NCBI GenBank assembly: GCA_947561395.2
Contig: OX387187.1
Location: 31,973,829-32,037,828 of the forward strand
Length of the DNA: 64,000 bases
DNA from: Buxus sempervirens
Taxonomy: Eukaryota > Streptophyta > Magnoliopsida > Buxales > Buxaceae
Reading direction: 5' to 3'
Shown piece after piece: positions 1-9,900 of this stretch (its first letter is position 1; each line of letters opens with the position of its first letter). Under the pieces are notes generated by a model. It saw only the letters and a list, made by a program, of their open reading frames with translations. It was not told the DNA's origin and ran no database searches. The translations under genes were made by a program, and so were the position numbers.

Positions 1-28
1 AAGAGCTGAATGTCCTACTTACAAGAAA

Positions 29-907
29 TTGAAAGGTAAGGAAAGTGGGAAAGCAATGAATGCTACCCTGTCTGATAGTGAGACTGAATCTGAACATGAG
101 AAGGACTTTGTATCTGAAGAGGGTTCAAACTACATGGCCTTCACTTCTATTGTGGGAAGTGATGAAGGAAACACTCTTCAAGACTCAAAACCACTTGAGA
201 ATAATATTGGTTCTCAAAGTGAGTCTGAAGATGAGGAAAGCCTTGAAGAGGCTTATGAAAAGCTTTTTAATGAAAGCCTGAAAATAAAGAAACAAAACAA
301 GGCCTTTCTCAAAAAGCTCAATGAAGTAGAACTTGTCAAGGAAGGACTTCAAATTAAATTGGATGAGTCTACTTCACATGTTGGTGAGTTGAAGTTGAAA
401 ATTGAAACCCTTGAGTCTCAAAACATGTCTCTGAAATTTGAGTTAGAAAAATCCAAATCTCAGTTGCAAAACTTCTCTTTTGGTTCTCAAAAGCTTGATC
501 ACATGCTTGGTATGAGTCAAACAGTGACTGATAAGAGAGGTTTAGGATTTCAGGATGCTCCTTCATCTTCAAAGACTAAAAAGGCAAAAAGGCCTACCCA
601 AAAGTTCAAAAGGTCTAAACCTAAGGCATCTCTTCCTAGGGAATCTCAATCTCAGAAATTCATTCCCACTTTCCACCATTGTGGTGTTCTAGGTCACATA
701 AGACCTAATTGTTGGAAATTAGGAGAAGAGCTTACTCAATCTTGGAATTCTCCTTCTAGACAATCCAATGTGGATTTGTCTAAACAAGTAAAGGTTTTAG
801 CTGAACAAACTAGGCTTCTTTCTGAACAACTAGTGTCCTTGCCCAAGAAATCCTCTTCTAACCAACAAGTTTGGGTAAAGAAGAGTGATTTGACTACTCT
901 TCCTTGA
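29..907 (+). mobile_element. Copia (SIRE-like) gag fragment, fossil
   Basis: A 292-residue open stretch with an acidic N-terminal part, a long coiled-coil-like middle (about residues 75-150), a basic Lys-rich stretch (about 180-205) and a zinc-knuckle-like segment around GHIRPNCWKL near residue 225. This order is typical of the C-terminal half of gag in SIRE/Maximus-type Copia elements. The window begins inside the element. No protease, integrase or reverse transcriptase follows; the next recognisable part is an LTR-like block. I read it as a relic, or as part of a gag-only non-autonomous element. Family assignment is from memory of motifs, not a search. Confidence 0.7.
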
Positions 908-1299
908 GTAGGTTTTGTGTTGCATGCATTGGCCCTGTTTATATTGCTTATCTTATCCTTTGCATGCATGTTTCCTTTTGTTTTTATTTTTCTGGTTTTT
1001 GATTTTAGTTTAATTGTTTTTTGATTTAAAATTTTTCAGAAAAAATACAAAAAGATTTTCTATTCTTTTTATTTTTGGTGATTTGTGTCATGAGCATGTG
1101 TTTGTGAAAATAATACATTTTTATATTGAGAGAATTAATTGCTTAAAAGAATTGTTTTGCAAAATCTATTTCAATGATCTCATATAAATGCACAAAGGTT
1201 GATTGATCTCTTAGTGTGTTTTGCACTTCACTTACACACACCAAATACAATTAAGCAAGCTTAATTTTTTCTTTTTCAGTGAGTGTGTGGATAGGCAAT

Positions 1300-2240
1300 C
1301 CTTGATTTACTCTTGTCTATCTTAAGTTAAAAAGATCCTAGCATGTGACCTTGTGTTAAAAAGAGATTTCTCCTTTTTGTTTAAAAGAAATAGTTATATG
1401 AAAAGAACTTTGGGATGAGCTGTAAACCCCAGACATCTTGAGTTCAAAAAGAAAGAGAAATACAAGGAGTAAAATTCGGATTGAGCGTTCGAACGTTCAA
1501 TTTTTAAAGGTTGGCGTTTGCCTCGCATTTGCTGAGCGTTCGAACGTTCAAGCAGCAAAATTTCCGAAAAGTTGCGAAAAATTACATAACTTACTCGTTT
1601 CAATTCGGATTAACTTCAAAATTTTTGGGGAACCTTTAAATAGGATTAGGGACCTTCTAAACCTAAGAGAGCCACGTTTTAGAAGCCCTAAATATCCTTT
1701 TCTATTCTGAAAACCCTTCTTCTAGGTTTTCATCTTTTGAGCCATAAAACCTTTCTTTTCTTCTTCCTTCCTCTACCTTGGAGTTTCGGGTTGGGGAGAT
1801 TGATTGTGGGAGTTCCTACGGATACCAGGCGAGTTCGTTTGAGTGATTGTGTGAGAAGATCTTCAAAGTTCTGACGTGTTGCTGTGGAGCAAATCTGAGG
1901 AGTTCCTCAGATACTTTCAAGTCTGTGAGATGCAGAGTCTAGCATAGGGATGTTGAGTCGTCTGAACTACAGGTTGTAAGTCTTCTTTTCATATTGGATG
2001 TTTTAGGCGGCTCCTGCATAGCCCAGAGGTTTTTTTTCTAGTGACAGTTGTCATAGAGTTTTCCCTTCGTCACCAAAATTGCTTGTGTTGTCTCTTTACT
2101 TTATTTGCAATTTTGTGATTGGTTATTAATTGATCAAGACTTGTGCATGTCTATTAATTAAGAACTTTTTTTTAATTAGTAGAATTTTATTCCGCTGTGC
2201 TACACCTATTCACCCCCCCCCCCCCCCCCTCTAGGTGTAT
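1300..2240 (+). mobile_element. LTR-like block of the SIRE-like element
   Basis: The block holds two copies of GAGCGTTCGAACGTTCAA (1483-1500 and 1534-1551), a TATA-like TTTAAATAGG at 1635-1644, a C/T-rich leader, and near its end a run of 17 C (2213-2229) followed by TCTAGGTG. A C-run of this kind close to the LTR end is typical of SIRE-type Copia elements. A related block lies inverted at about 3340-3830. Exact LTR borders were not found. Confidence 0.55.
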
Positions 2241-3174
2241 TTATAGTTAAAACCCTGTTTTTCAAATTCCTTGACTCTTTTTTAGTATTTAGTTCCTTCT
2301 AACTGTTGTTTTTTGGTATCTCTATCTTGTAATCCTATCAATTAGGGTTGCAAATGAATCAGGCTCTGATTAGATCTTGGGACACCAGTTATAATGATCA
2401 TGGATTACCTGAATCAGATTTATAAGAGACTAAATTCTTCTAATTTTAATATAAAGGATCAAAGTTGAAGTTGGATTTTTATTGCCAAATCTTCTTGATT
2501 ATTAGTTTATCACTATTAATACTGGCTTTTCATGAAATATAAAAATTTCGTATTTTCTTAGGTGAAATTTTCTAAACTTTCTCCAAGCTACCCAAATTTA
2601 AGCCAAATAAAAATTTTCCTTCAATTCTATGGTGATTCTCTATTTTAATGATGGTTTCTATAATACTATGGACTAGATGTTTTTAAATGTCTTATACTCT
2701 GTTCAAGGCAGTATTAGTTTTTATTGATGTGTTCTAATGAAAGGAACTTGTTTTTTTTTTTTTTCAGGTCTGCAGTGAAGAAAGATGTCTTCACTGACTA
2801 CTTTTCGTTGCTACCCATTGCTCTAGCTGTTGCTATTGGAAGATGTGAATTTTTTTTGTAGATTTTATGTAAAAATTCAGCAACGTCACTTTTTATTGAT
2901 GTGATATTTGGGTTTTTTAGATCAATATACTGCTGTGATTTTTTTATGTTATTTGTTTGAATTTCTGTTTTATTACATTTATTATGAATCAATATGATGC
3001 TTTTTTTTGGGTTCTTAATTTGTGGGAGCAAGAGGTAGGAGGTGGGGCAGTGGGCAAAGGGCAAGGCAATAGGGGTAGGGGACAACAGGCTAGGGGCAGG
3101 GAGCATGAGGGCAGCCTAAGCAGGGGCAGCAGTGGTAGTAAGGGGTAGTTGGAGAGAGGAACGTAATAACTTTT
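2241..3174. other. Intergenic, with one exon-like block and a G-rich stretch
   Basis: Mostly AT-rich sequence. From 2768, after a polypyrimidine tract ending in CAG, an open frame on the plus strand (to about 2861) includes FTDYFSLLPIALAVAIG; it looks like a captured exon but I do not recognise it. A purine/G-rich stretch at 3020-3160 lies just inside the CACTA-type 3' end that follows. No intact gene is seen. Confidence 0.35.
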
Positions 3175-3334
3175 TTTTAAACAAGATGACCCTTTTGTGG
3201 CAGTCAAAAACTGCTGCTAAAAACAAACATGACCGCCGCTGGGCCTCCGTCAGACCCTTAGCTTTTGTAGTGGTGGGTTTTTATGATTTAGCAGCGGTCT
3301 TTGACTACCGCTAAAAGTCCTTATTTTTATAGTG
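3175..3334. mobile_element. CACTA-type transposon 3' end
   Basis: The block ends in TTTTTATAGTG, the reverse complement of a CACTATAAAAA terminus, and carries subterminal palindromes of the type AGCAGCGGTC..GACTACCGCT. The same terminal and subterminal signals bound the complete element at 37511-42970. The matching 5' terminus was not found upstream, so this is a solo end or a truncated element. Confidence 0.6.
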
Positions 3335-3339
3335 TCTCA

Positions 3340-3835
3340 AAGAGAAAAACCCTCCAGGCCATCAGGAGCCACCTCAAAAAAATTGCACTATAAGAAGATG
3401 ACTGACAGACCCTGGTTCAGATGACCCAACACTGACTTTGACTCACAGCCCAAGTATCTGAAGAACTCTCTAGACTTGCACCCTTGCAATGATTTAGAAC
3501 ACTAAATATCCTCTTTGTGAAACGCCAAACAGACTCGCTTAGCAACCACAGGAACTCCCACATGCAATTTCTTTAACCTGGAACTCCAAGGTAAGAGAAG
3601 AAGTAAGAAAAGAAGGATTGATGGCTCAAAAGAAGAAAAGAAAAATGTTTTTCTTGCTCACACAAGATTAATTAGGGTTCCAAAAACGACTTAAAAAGTG
3701 ATTAGGAACGAACCCTAGAGGTTTATATAGATTAGGTAGAAGTCTAGATAGAGTTGGATTTGAAGTTCGGGTTTTTCTCCAACTCACTAAATAAAGTCAC
3801 GTTTGAACGCACCCTCAAACCCTCTCTAATGGCCA
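3340..3835 (-). mobile_element. Inverted LTR relic, same family as 1300-2240
   Basis: Read on the minus strand, this block matches the plus-strand block at about 1625-2000: the same order of TTTTGAGCCAT, a TTTCTTTTCTTCTTCC-like tract, CTTGGAGTTYC, GTGGGAGTTCCT and the later TTCAGATACTT. It is diverged and has no coding part. It is treated as an old LTR fossil. Confidence 0.5.
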
Positions 3836-3839
3836 CACA

Positions 3840-4140
3840 ACAAATCTAACACTACCTCAGCCAACGTAAAACACTAAACCTAAAATACAGAACCAAGCCA
3901 ACCTAAAAGACTAAACCTAACACTACCTCTAATGGCCACACAACAAATCTAACTAGCTATAATATGATCATTTCCTTCAATGAAGTACAACTACAACTCC
4001 CAACATGCATACCATCGAAACGCACCTTGCCTAGACTGAATGATTGCCCAAAATTATGACAGTTTGGTTCTGCGTCTACCACAGGTTTGAGCCCAAGGTT
4101 GTATTTTGGTTGGATGCAGGTGGAAGCTAATGTAGCCCAA
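3840..4140 (+). repeat. Dispersed repeat, copy 1
   Basis: The segment from TGGCCACACAACAA through TTGCCCAAAATTATGACAG to GTTTGAGCCCAAGGTTG recurs at 53925-54067 and 54790-54870. There it is split by a TIR element, so this copy acts as the empty-site reference. The family is not identified. Confidence 0.65.
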
Positions 4141-4429
4141 AAAACTTAGTCTAGCGCAAAATTTAGTTTAGGTTGAAAAATATTTAATAAATAAGATGAA
4201 CTTGAAAGCCAAAAGATTCACAATGCTTTAATAAAAGAAATTTAATGTAAGTAGATTTTTGCTAAAATAGTGGGTTGTTTTATAACAAAGAATTTTTCTC
4301 CTTTTTATTTTTCAGATTTTCTATTGAAATTTTTGTATTGAAATTTTTATATTAAAATTTTATATTAGTGATCTCTATTCATAAACGTTGTAGTTAAGTT
4401 CCACTAATATCTACTTTTTTTGGTAGTGA

Positions 4430-4616
4430 ATGTCCATGAGCACACATGATGAGATTTGGTATATGTGTCAAGCTTTCTCCATCATGAAATGTAAGAAAAA
4501 ACTTGCTCGAGCGAAATCTGAGGCCCTTTCAAGTTTCGAATATTTCATTGAAAATATTAGAACATTAACTTTTCATACTAAAGATAAATCTGAAGTAGTT
4601 CTTATCACAAATGATA
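4430..4616 (+). repeat. Repeat shared with 7425-7550
   Basis: The stretch with TTGCTCGAGCGAAATCTGAGG (one base longer than quoted motifs elsewhere) and the following AATATTTCATTGAAAAT is clearly related to 7435-7540. Both belong to the duplicated DNA downstream of the NLR gene. The Helitron 4617-5514 is inserted directly after this copy. Confidence 0.5.
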
Positions 4617-5514
4617 CTAGCAATGTGGCCCGTGCATTGCACGGGCAGTAGGTTTGAAAAAACCATAATCAGTTGCAAATTAAAAAATTTAAAAGCAAGA
4701 ATCTGTAGACAAATAAAGAATGAGATTTCATAATGTATGGCCACAGCCGTTCACATTCATGTGCCGATCCTCCGAGGTTTTGTGAGGGATGGCGATTTGG
4801 GTTTTCAAAGAATCAGGTTGAGCAACCGAAACCGAAGGGGTTGATGGGAGAGAGAAGATGAGAGTGGGAGGAAAGAGAGGGGGAAGGGGAGGGGGTCGAT
4901 TTGGTTCTAGGCTTTTCAATGGGAGAGAGAAGAGAGAGGGAGGGAAGGGGAGGGTGAACAAGACTGAGGGACCGTTAGAAGAAGGCAGAGAGGGACGATT
5001 CAGAAAGGTTGTTGAACCCCCTCGATAGTAGAGAGACTGTCTGATAGAGAGAAAAGGTGGAGAGGGACAGTTCAGGAGGGTTCTCGAACCCCATCGTCAA
5101 TAGCTTCTTCGGGAGAGCGGAGCTTTTTTTTATTATTATTAAATGAATAAATCTAAATTACTTTAAATCTGAAAGTTAGGAGTAAAGAATTGTTTTTGCT
5201 TATACCTGATTTGGAATTATTATAAAAATTAAATAACTAAATCTAAATTACTTTTGAAAACCAAAGAAGAAAAGTCAAAAGTTGCAGCAGGTTTTTTTTA
5301 TTATTATTAAATGACTAAATCTAAATTACTTTAAAACTGAAACCAGAAGGAGTAAAGAATTGTTTTTGTTTATTTGAAATTATTATAAAAATTAAGTGAC
5401 TAAATCTAAATTACTTTTAAAAACCGAAAAAAAAAACGGTCAAAAGTTGCGACAAGTTCGTAGTCTGAACCTGCCACGTAAGCAGCCACCCCTGCTTCGC
5501 TTAATATATATAGA
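4617..5514 (-). mobile_element. Non-autonomous Helitron, complete ends
   Basis: On the minus strand the element starts with TCTATATATATTAAGCG directly after an A (5515). It ends with a near-perfect hairpin GCCCGTGCAATGCACGGGC, a 7-nt spacer and CTAG, followed by T. These are the 5'-TC, 3' hairpin plus CTRR and A/T insertion site of Helitrons. No Rep/helicase is encoded in its 898 bp. It holds an AT-rich direct duplication of about 155 bp (about 5125-5270 and 5285-5430). A minus-strand open frame at 4728-4961 is Pro/Leu-rich low-complexity sequence and is not taken as a gene. Confidence 0.85.
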
Positions 5515-5949
5515 TGTGAATCTGTTGTAAACAGTGGTTCATATTTTGGGTCCAAGAGGGAGGAACTTGAAGGGCCTTGTTGGTGGAGCGTAGCGAAGCC
5601 CACAGGGAGATGTCCCTCCCATGTGTTGTGAAACGAGTTGGACGTGTGGAAAATAATGGGGTTGAGGAGTGCGGGGGGCTTGGTATGGTAAAGTGTATTT
5701 TTGGGATTTAAAAAATGTTGGGATATACATTGATGTAACCCTGATTGACATTTTTTCATAGTAGAAATTTTTTTGTACATAGTGAACGTAGACACATTCC
5801 CAAACCACTTAAAATTTCTGTGTTCCTGTTCTTCTTCTTTCTATTTGTTTTTTTTTTTTTTTTTTTTGTACTGTTCATATTGCAAGATTCTCAACATAAT
5901 CAACTAGAAATCAATTAATCACATCAATTTGTTGGTGCTACTAATAAGA
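5515..5949. other. Intergenic, no gene seen
   Basis: Flank of the Helitron. It includes a T-run near 5850 but no coding signature or recognised repeat. Confidence 0.5.
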
Positions 5950-6270
5950 CCTACAAACAACACCAAACAGATGGCGCTACCTAGTAACAAAACTTGCAGC
6001 CGTTCACAAGTATGTATATGTTAGCTTATAGAATTTGCATTAAATTATGAAACTCACACAACACTAGTAGCTTCAGCCATCTCTTTTGCAAGCTTTTCAG
6101 GGTTGCTTGAGATGCTGACTCTTGCCCCTCATTTGGACCAAAAACTTAAAACGGTTTTGCTTTATCTCCTTTCTTTACATCCTGTGACAATTCAAAGCAT
6201 AAGGAATGAAAATTTTTCATCTTATAAGAAAGGGAAAGAGAGAGAAACCTAATTAGATGATATCATTGAA
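5950..6270 (-). pseudogene. NLR 3'-tail relic T1
   Basis: First of three degenerate copies of the sequence lying downstream of a CNL stop codon. On the minus strand it shows a GTTTCTCTCTC donor-like start, a TTGTCACAG acceptor with exon start at 6181, then a conserved stretch containing TTTTTGGTCCAAATGAGG and GCATCTCAAGCAACCCTGAA. The intact CNL has an equivalent acceptor with exon start at 9753. No long frame is kept. Confidence 0.6.
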
Positions 6271-6339
6271 TAATTTAAAGTGAAGGGTCAAGTATCTTTT
6301 GAAGGAATGTATTTCCAAAAACCCACTGCAGGTGATCCA

Positions 6340-6560
6340 CCTTAAAGTGGATAGTTGGTGATGTATGCCAATGATATTACATAAGGCCTAAAGGGAAGCA
6401 AGATGTTGAATTACATCTGCAGCAGGGTGGAAGTCTAATTCTTTAGGGAAGAAGCCACTTTTGTAAATCCGCAAGAGCTTTGGGCACTCACAACTTGTGG
6501 GGAAATGACATCAATTTCTTGCAACCATGAGCATCTTTAAAATACAAAACAAAGGCTGGT
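6340..6560 (-). pseudogene. LRR fragment of a CNL, relic a
   Basis: About 6380-6520 aligns with 10270-10415 of the intact CNL: shared GGGAAGCAAG.TGTTG, TCTAATTCTTTAGGGAAG (against the CNL's TCCAACTCCTCAGAGAAG) and a CTTGTGGGGAAATGACATC-like LRR segment. It is an eroded piece of the LRR coding region in the same orientation as the gene. Confidence 0.6.
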
Positions 6561-6589
6561 ACAGTCAACGTGATTTGAAAGATAAATAA

Positions 6590-6845
6590 CATAATCATCT
6601 GGATTTTTTTTTCCTTGGAAGTGAATTATATATCATAGAGAACTCCAATGGAAGTGAATTATTGAATAAAACACGTGTATCATAGCTATCATGTATGGTA
6701 TTACATTGATCAGTATCTATTATATCTAGTTGTAGAAGATAGAGCAAGTAAGAAGATCTTCTATAATTGGCCTCACATTGATCAGTAAGAAGGTTAACTT
6801 TATCTAGTCGTAGAAGATAGAGCAAGTAAGAAGGTTAAGTTTGCG
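6590..6845. repeat. Local short tandem duplication
   Basis: The segment TAGAAGATAGAGCAAGTAAG occurs at about 6733-6752 and again at about 6812-6831, with ATTGATCAGTA also repeated before each. It is a local duplication inside the NLR relic region. Confidence 0.6.
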
Positions 6846-6909
6846 GGATGCTACCATATATATGTTTACCCCCAGACCCAAAATTACAGGCCCTTAAGCC
6901 TCTTGTTTT

Positions 6910-7190
6910 GCTACCTTAACAGCAAACAACACCAAACAGATATGGAAGTAGCTAGTAAACATACATTTCAAATATTCACTAGCCTATGTTAGCTTACAGA
7001 ACTTGCAGTAAATTATGAAACTCTCACAATATTAGTAGCTTTGGATATCCCTTGTGCACGATTTTCAGTGTTGCTTGAGATGGTGGTTTTTCTCCTCATT
7101 TGGACCAAAAACTGAACATTTGCTTTTGCTTTATCTTCTTCATATCCTGTGGCAATTCAAATCATAATGAATGAAAATTCCCCATCTTAG
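6910..7190 (-). pseudogene. NLR 3'-tail relic T2
   Basis: Second copy of the tail module, with an acceptor-like site and exon start at 7146 on the minus strand. One frame stays open into FLVQMRRKTTISSNTEN. This resembles the corresponding LMSKKTTVSTN frame downstream of the intact CNL, supporting common descent. Confidence 0.6.
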
Positions 7191-7424
7191 ATGGCCACAT
7201 GAATAGGACCATAAGACCACACAACTCCATCCACAGACTTAGATGGCCACACATTTTTTGCCCATACACAATCTAAGAAGTTTGTTATATCCCAATCGTA
7301 ACAACCATGATCACCTTTAAAATACAAAATAAATACTGGTACAATCAATGTGATTTGAAAGATATAACATGATAATCTGGATTTCGTTTGCATTGGAAGT
7401 GAATTATCACAAAGAGATCCTAGA

Positions 7425-7550
7425 TTTTAGAAATGACGCTTTTTCCATGATGGAACTCAAGAAAAAATTTGCTCAAGCGAAATCTGAGGCATTTCAAGTT
7501 TCCAATATTTCATGGAAAATAACAGAGTTAATTTTCATATGAACAACAAA
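7425..7550. repeat. Repeat shared with 4430-4616
   Basis: Contains GCGAAATCTGAGGCATTTCA and flanks related to 4470-4580. It is part of the duplicated DNA in this cluster. Confidence 0.45.
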
Positions 7551-7719
7551 TAGAAATGAAATTTTTGCCTATTCGATCCTTTTTAGAACAAGATTATATA
7601 ATTTCTGCTTGGTTTTAGTAGCAGTAGTTATCACACACGATATGTAAATCAACTATATAACAATTACTCCCATCAATACATGTTATTGGAGGTTTCTAAT
7701 CTCTTCTATCTTAAAGTTA

Positions 7720-7794
7720 ACAGAAAACAACACCAAACAGATAGATCGCTACCTAGTAATATAAATTACAACAATTCACAAGTATATATCTATA

Positions 7795-7830
<36 letters not shown>

Positions 7831-8085
7831 TGTTGGCTTACAGAATTTGCATTGAATTACTAAACTCCCACAACACTAGTAGCTTCAGCTATCTCTTGTG
7901 CAGGCTTTTCAGGGTTGCTTGAGATGCTGGCTCTTGCCCCTCATTTGGACCAAAAACTGAACTTCTGCTTTTGTTTTATCTTCTTCTTCACATCCTGTGA
8001 CAATTCAAATCATAAGGAATGAAAATTTCTCATCTTATAAGAAAGGGAAAGAGAGAGAAGCCTAATTTGATGATATCAATGGGGA
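7720..8085 (-). pseudogene. NLR 3'-tail relic T3
   Basis: Third copy of the tail module; it includes a (TA)n run near 7795-7827. The acceptor-like site gives an exon start at 7994 on the minus strand, followed by GATGTGAAGAAGAAGATAAA. It is closest to T1 in the GGGGCAAGAGCCAGCATCTC part. Confidence 0.6.
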
Positions 8086-8269
8086 CTTCAATGTGATTTA
8101 AAGAATTAAGTATCTTCATTTCAGGATCCTAAACATGCGAAATTGTTGAACTGCAGAAATGTTTCCCAGTCACTCAAGCATAGCCACCATCAAACCATCA
8201 AATTTGGATATGATTGGAGATTTGAGTGCAGACAGGTGTTGAGTTCAAGGAGAGTCCTGTGTTTAGAGC

Positions 8270-8760
8270 AGCCAAAGATATAAGGCCTAAATGGATGCAA
8301 GATGTTGAACAAAATCTGCACTAAGATGGAAATCTAATTCTTTTAGGAAAGGAGCCACTTCTCAACTCTTCAAGGGCATTGAGTACTCACAACCTGTGGG
8401 GAAAATTGATAATGTTTGAAAGCCAATGCATTTGGCAAATACATATAGGACAGGGGAGTCCTGTATGATCACTGGAACCAAGTACCTTTAAAGAGGTCAT
8501 TGCCTGTGAATACTTTGACTAATGCAGAATCTAACCAATAACTGCTCTCAAAATGGTGTTAATGCATAGTCGTTTAAAAAACAAAATACAAATTACATAG
8601 CAACTCTCACTGGACTTTTCCAGCACTTTGCTATGTTTGAGGCATCCATACAACAATTAGATGCCAGATATATGGGAGATAAGCGCTGAAAATTTATTCC
8701 ATAATGTTATTTTTGTTTGATTTCAAGAGCTACCCAAACTTCTGATCACATAGACAAACA
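8270..8760 (-). pseudogene. LRR and tail relic b of a CNL
   Basis: 8280-8400 repeats the LRR fragment seen at 6380-6520. 8400-8760 parallels 9190-9640: ACCTGTGGGG, TCACTGGAACCAA, TTTAAAGAGGT, GCATAGTC, and AATGTTATTTTTGTTTGATTTCAAGAGCTA (seen in both, quoted here only as a landmark near 8705). It is a more complete copy of the DNA from the LRR end through the 3' flank. Confidence 0.55.
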
Positions 8761-9134
8761 TGAATAGGACCACAAGACCACATACCTCTACAAACTTACA
8801 TGGCCACATATGATTTGCACATACACAATCTAAGAAAAGCATCTTATTTGATAATATGTAATGTTTTTTTCTCTAATGTATTATCACACTGAAAATAATA
8901 TAATTTTATTTGTATGAACTTAAATAAAAACAACTACATTTTTTTTTTATAAATCCTGTTCAATCCGATTGTATACTTTTTTATTTGTCCAACTTCTTTG
9001 AAACCAAGATTTCACAAAATAGTGACAAAATGAAAAATCATGAGAAGTAGTTCTTATTACACGTATGAATCAACTAGATATCAACTAATCCCATCAATTT
9101 TTTGGAGTTACCAATGAGACTTGCAATACTTATA

Positions 9135-9350
9135 AACACAAGCATCAATACTTCTCAACTCTTCAAGAGAATTAATGGAAGAACCTGTGGGGCAAAGACA
9201 TCAACTTCGTGCAATCTAAAATTGTTAATGTTTGACAAGATTGCAATGCTCGTGCATTTCACAAAGAGATAAGGAGACAGGGGAAGAGTGCTGTATGTTC
9301 AAGTTCTCAAGAGATACAGGGATTCCTTGTTTGTATATACTAGTACTGTT
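9135..9350 (-). pseudogene. LRR fragment relic c next to the CNL
   Basis: AACCTGTGGGGCAAAGACAT and GGGATTCCTTGTTTGTATA match 10390-10410 and 10520-10540 of the CNL coding sequence. It lies only about 550 bp downstream of the CNL stop, so the gene is followed at once by an eroded copy of part of itself. Confidence 0.55.
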
Positions 9351-9753
9351 CACTGGAACCAACAGTACTTTTAAAGAGGTGCAATCCAGAATCTAAGCAA
9401 TAATTGATCTCAAATGGTGACCATACATAGTCATCTTAAGACACTAAAAGTTCAAATACCTTAGCAACACTCATTGGATTTTTCAAGGTCTTTTCCCATA
9501 CATTTGGCAAAGACACAAAGTTCAATTACCTTTTGCAATTTAGATGGCAGATATATTGGAGATAAAGCTCTTAAAATTTCTGCCAATAATGTTATTTTTT
9601 GTTTGATTTCAAGAGCTAGAAAAACTGTTTTGAACACATGACAAACAAGAAACATTACCTCTAGAATCAAAAAGGATATAGAATTGGTTGATACGGTAGT
9701 CTTTTTGGACATCAATGGAATTGTTACCACTGCTTCATCTTTTTCTCCATCTC

Positions 9754-9886
9754 CTGTGTGAGGATTTAAATTATGAGGAGTAGAAACTTGCATTTGATAG
9801 AAGACAGACTTTCTTGGTATGATGTACAACCGCATGAGATAAAGATATATGAATTGAGAGTGAGGGAAAGGGGGAGCGAAAGAAAC
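9754..9886 (-). other. Possible 3'-UTR intron of the CNL
   Basis: Just after the CNL stop (9901-9903) the minus strand reads AAACCAG|GTTTCT, and 133 bp later a pyrimidine-rich tract ends in CACACAG|GAG. The relic copies keep the acceptor side. An intron after the stop codon is inferred only from these sites. Confidence 0.4.
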
Positions 9887-9900
9887 CTGGTTTGACGATG

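Noticed and set aside
4728-4961. Pro/Leu-rich frame in the Helitron considered as a captured gene
   Set aside because: Low complexity, purine-rich template, no family resemblance.
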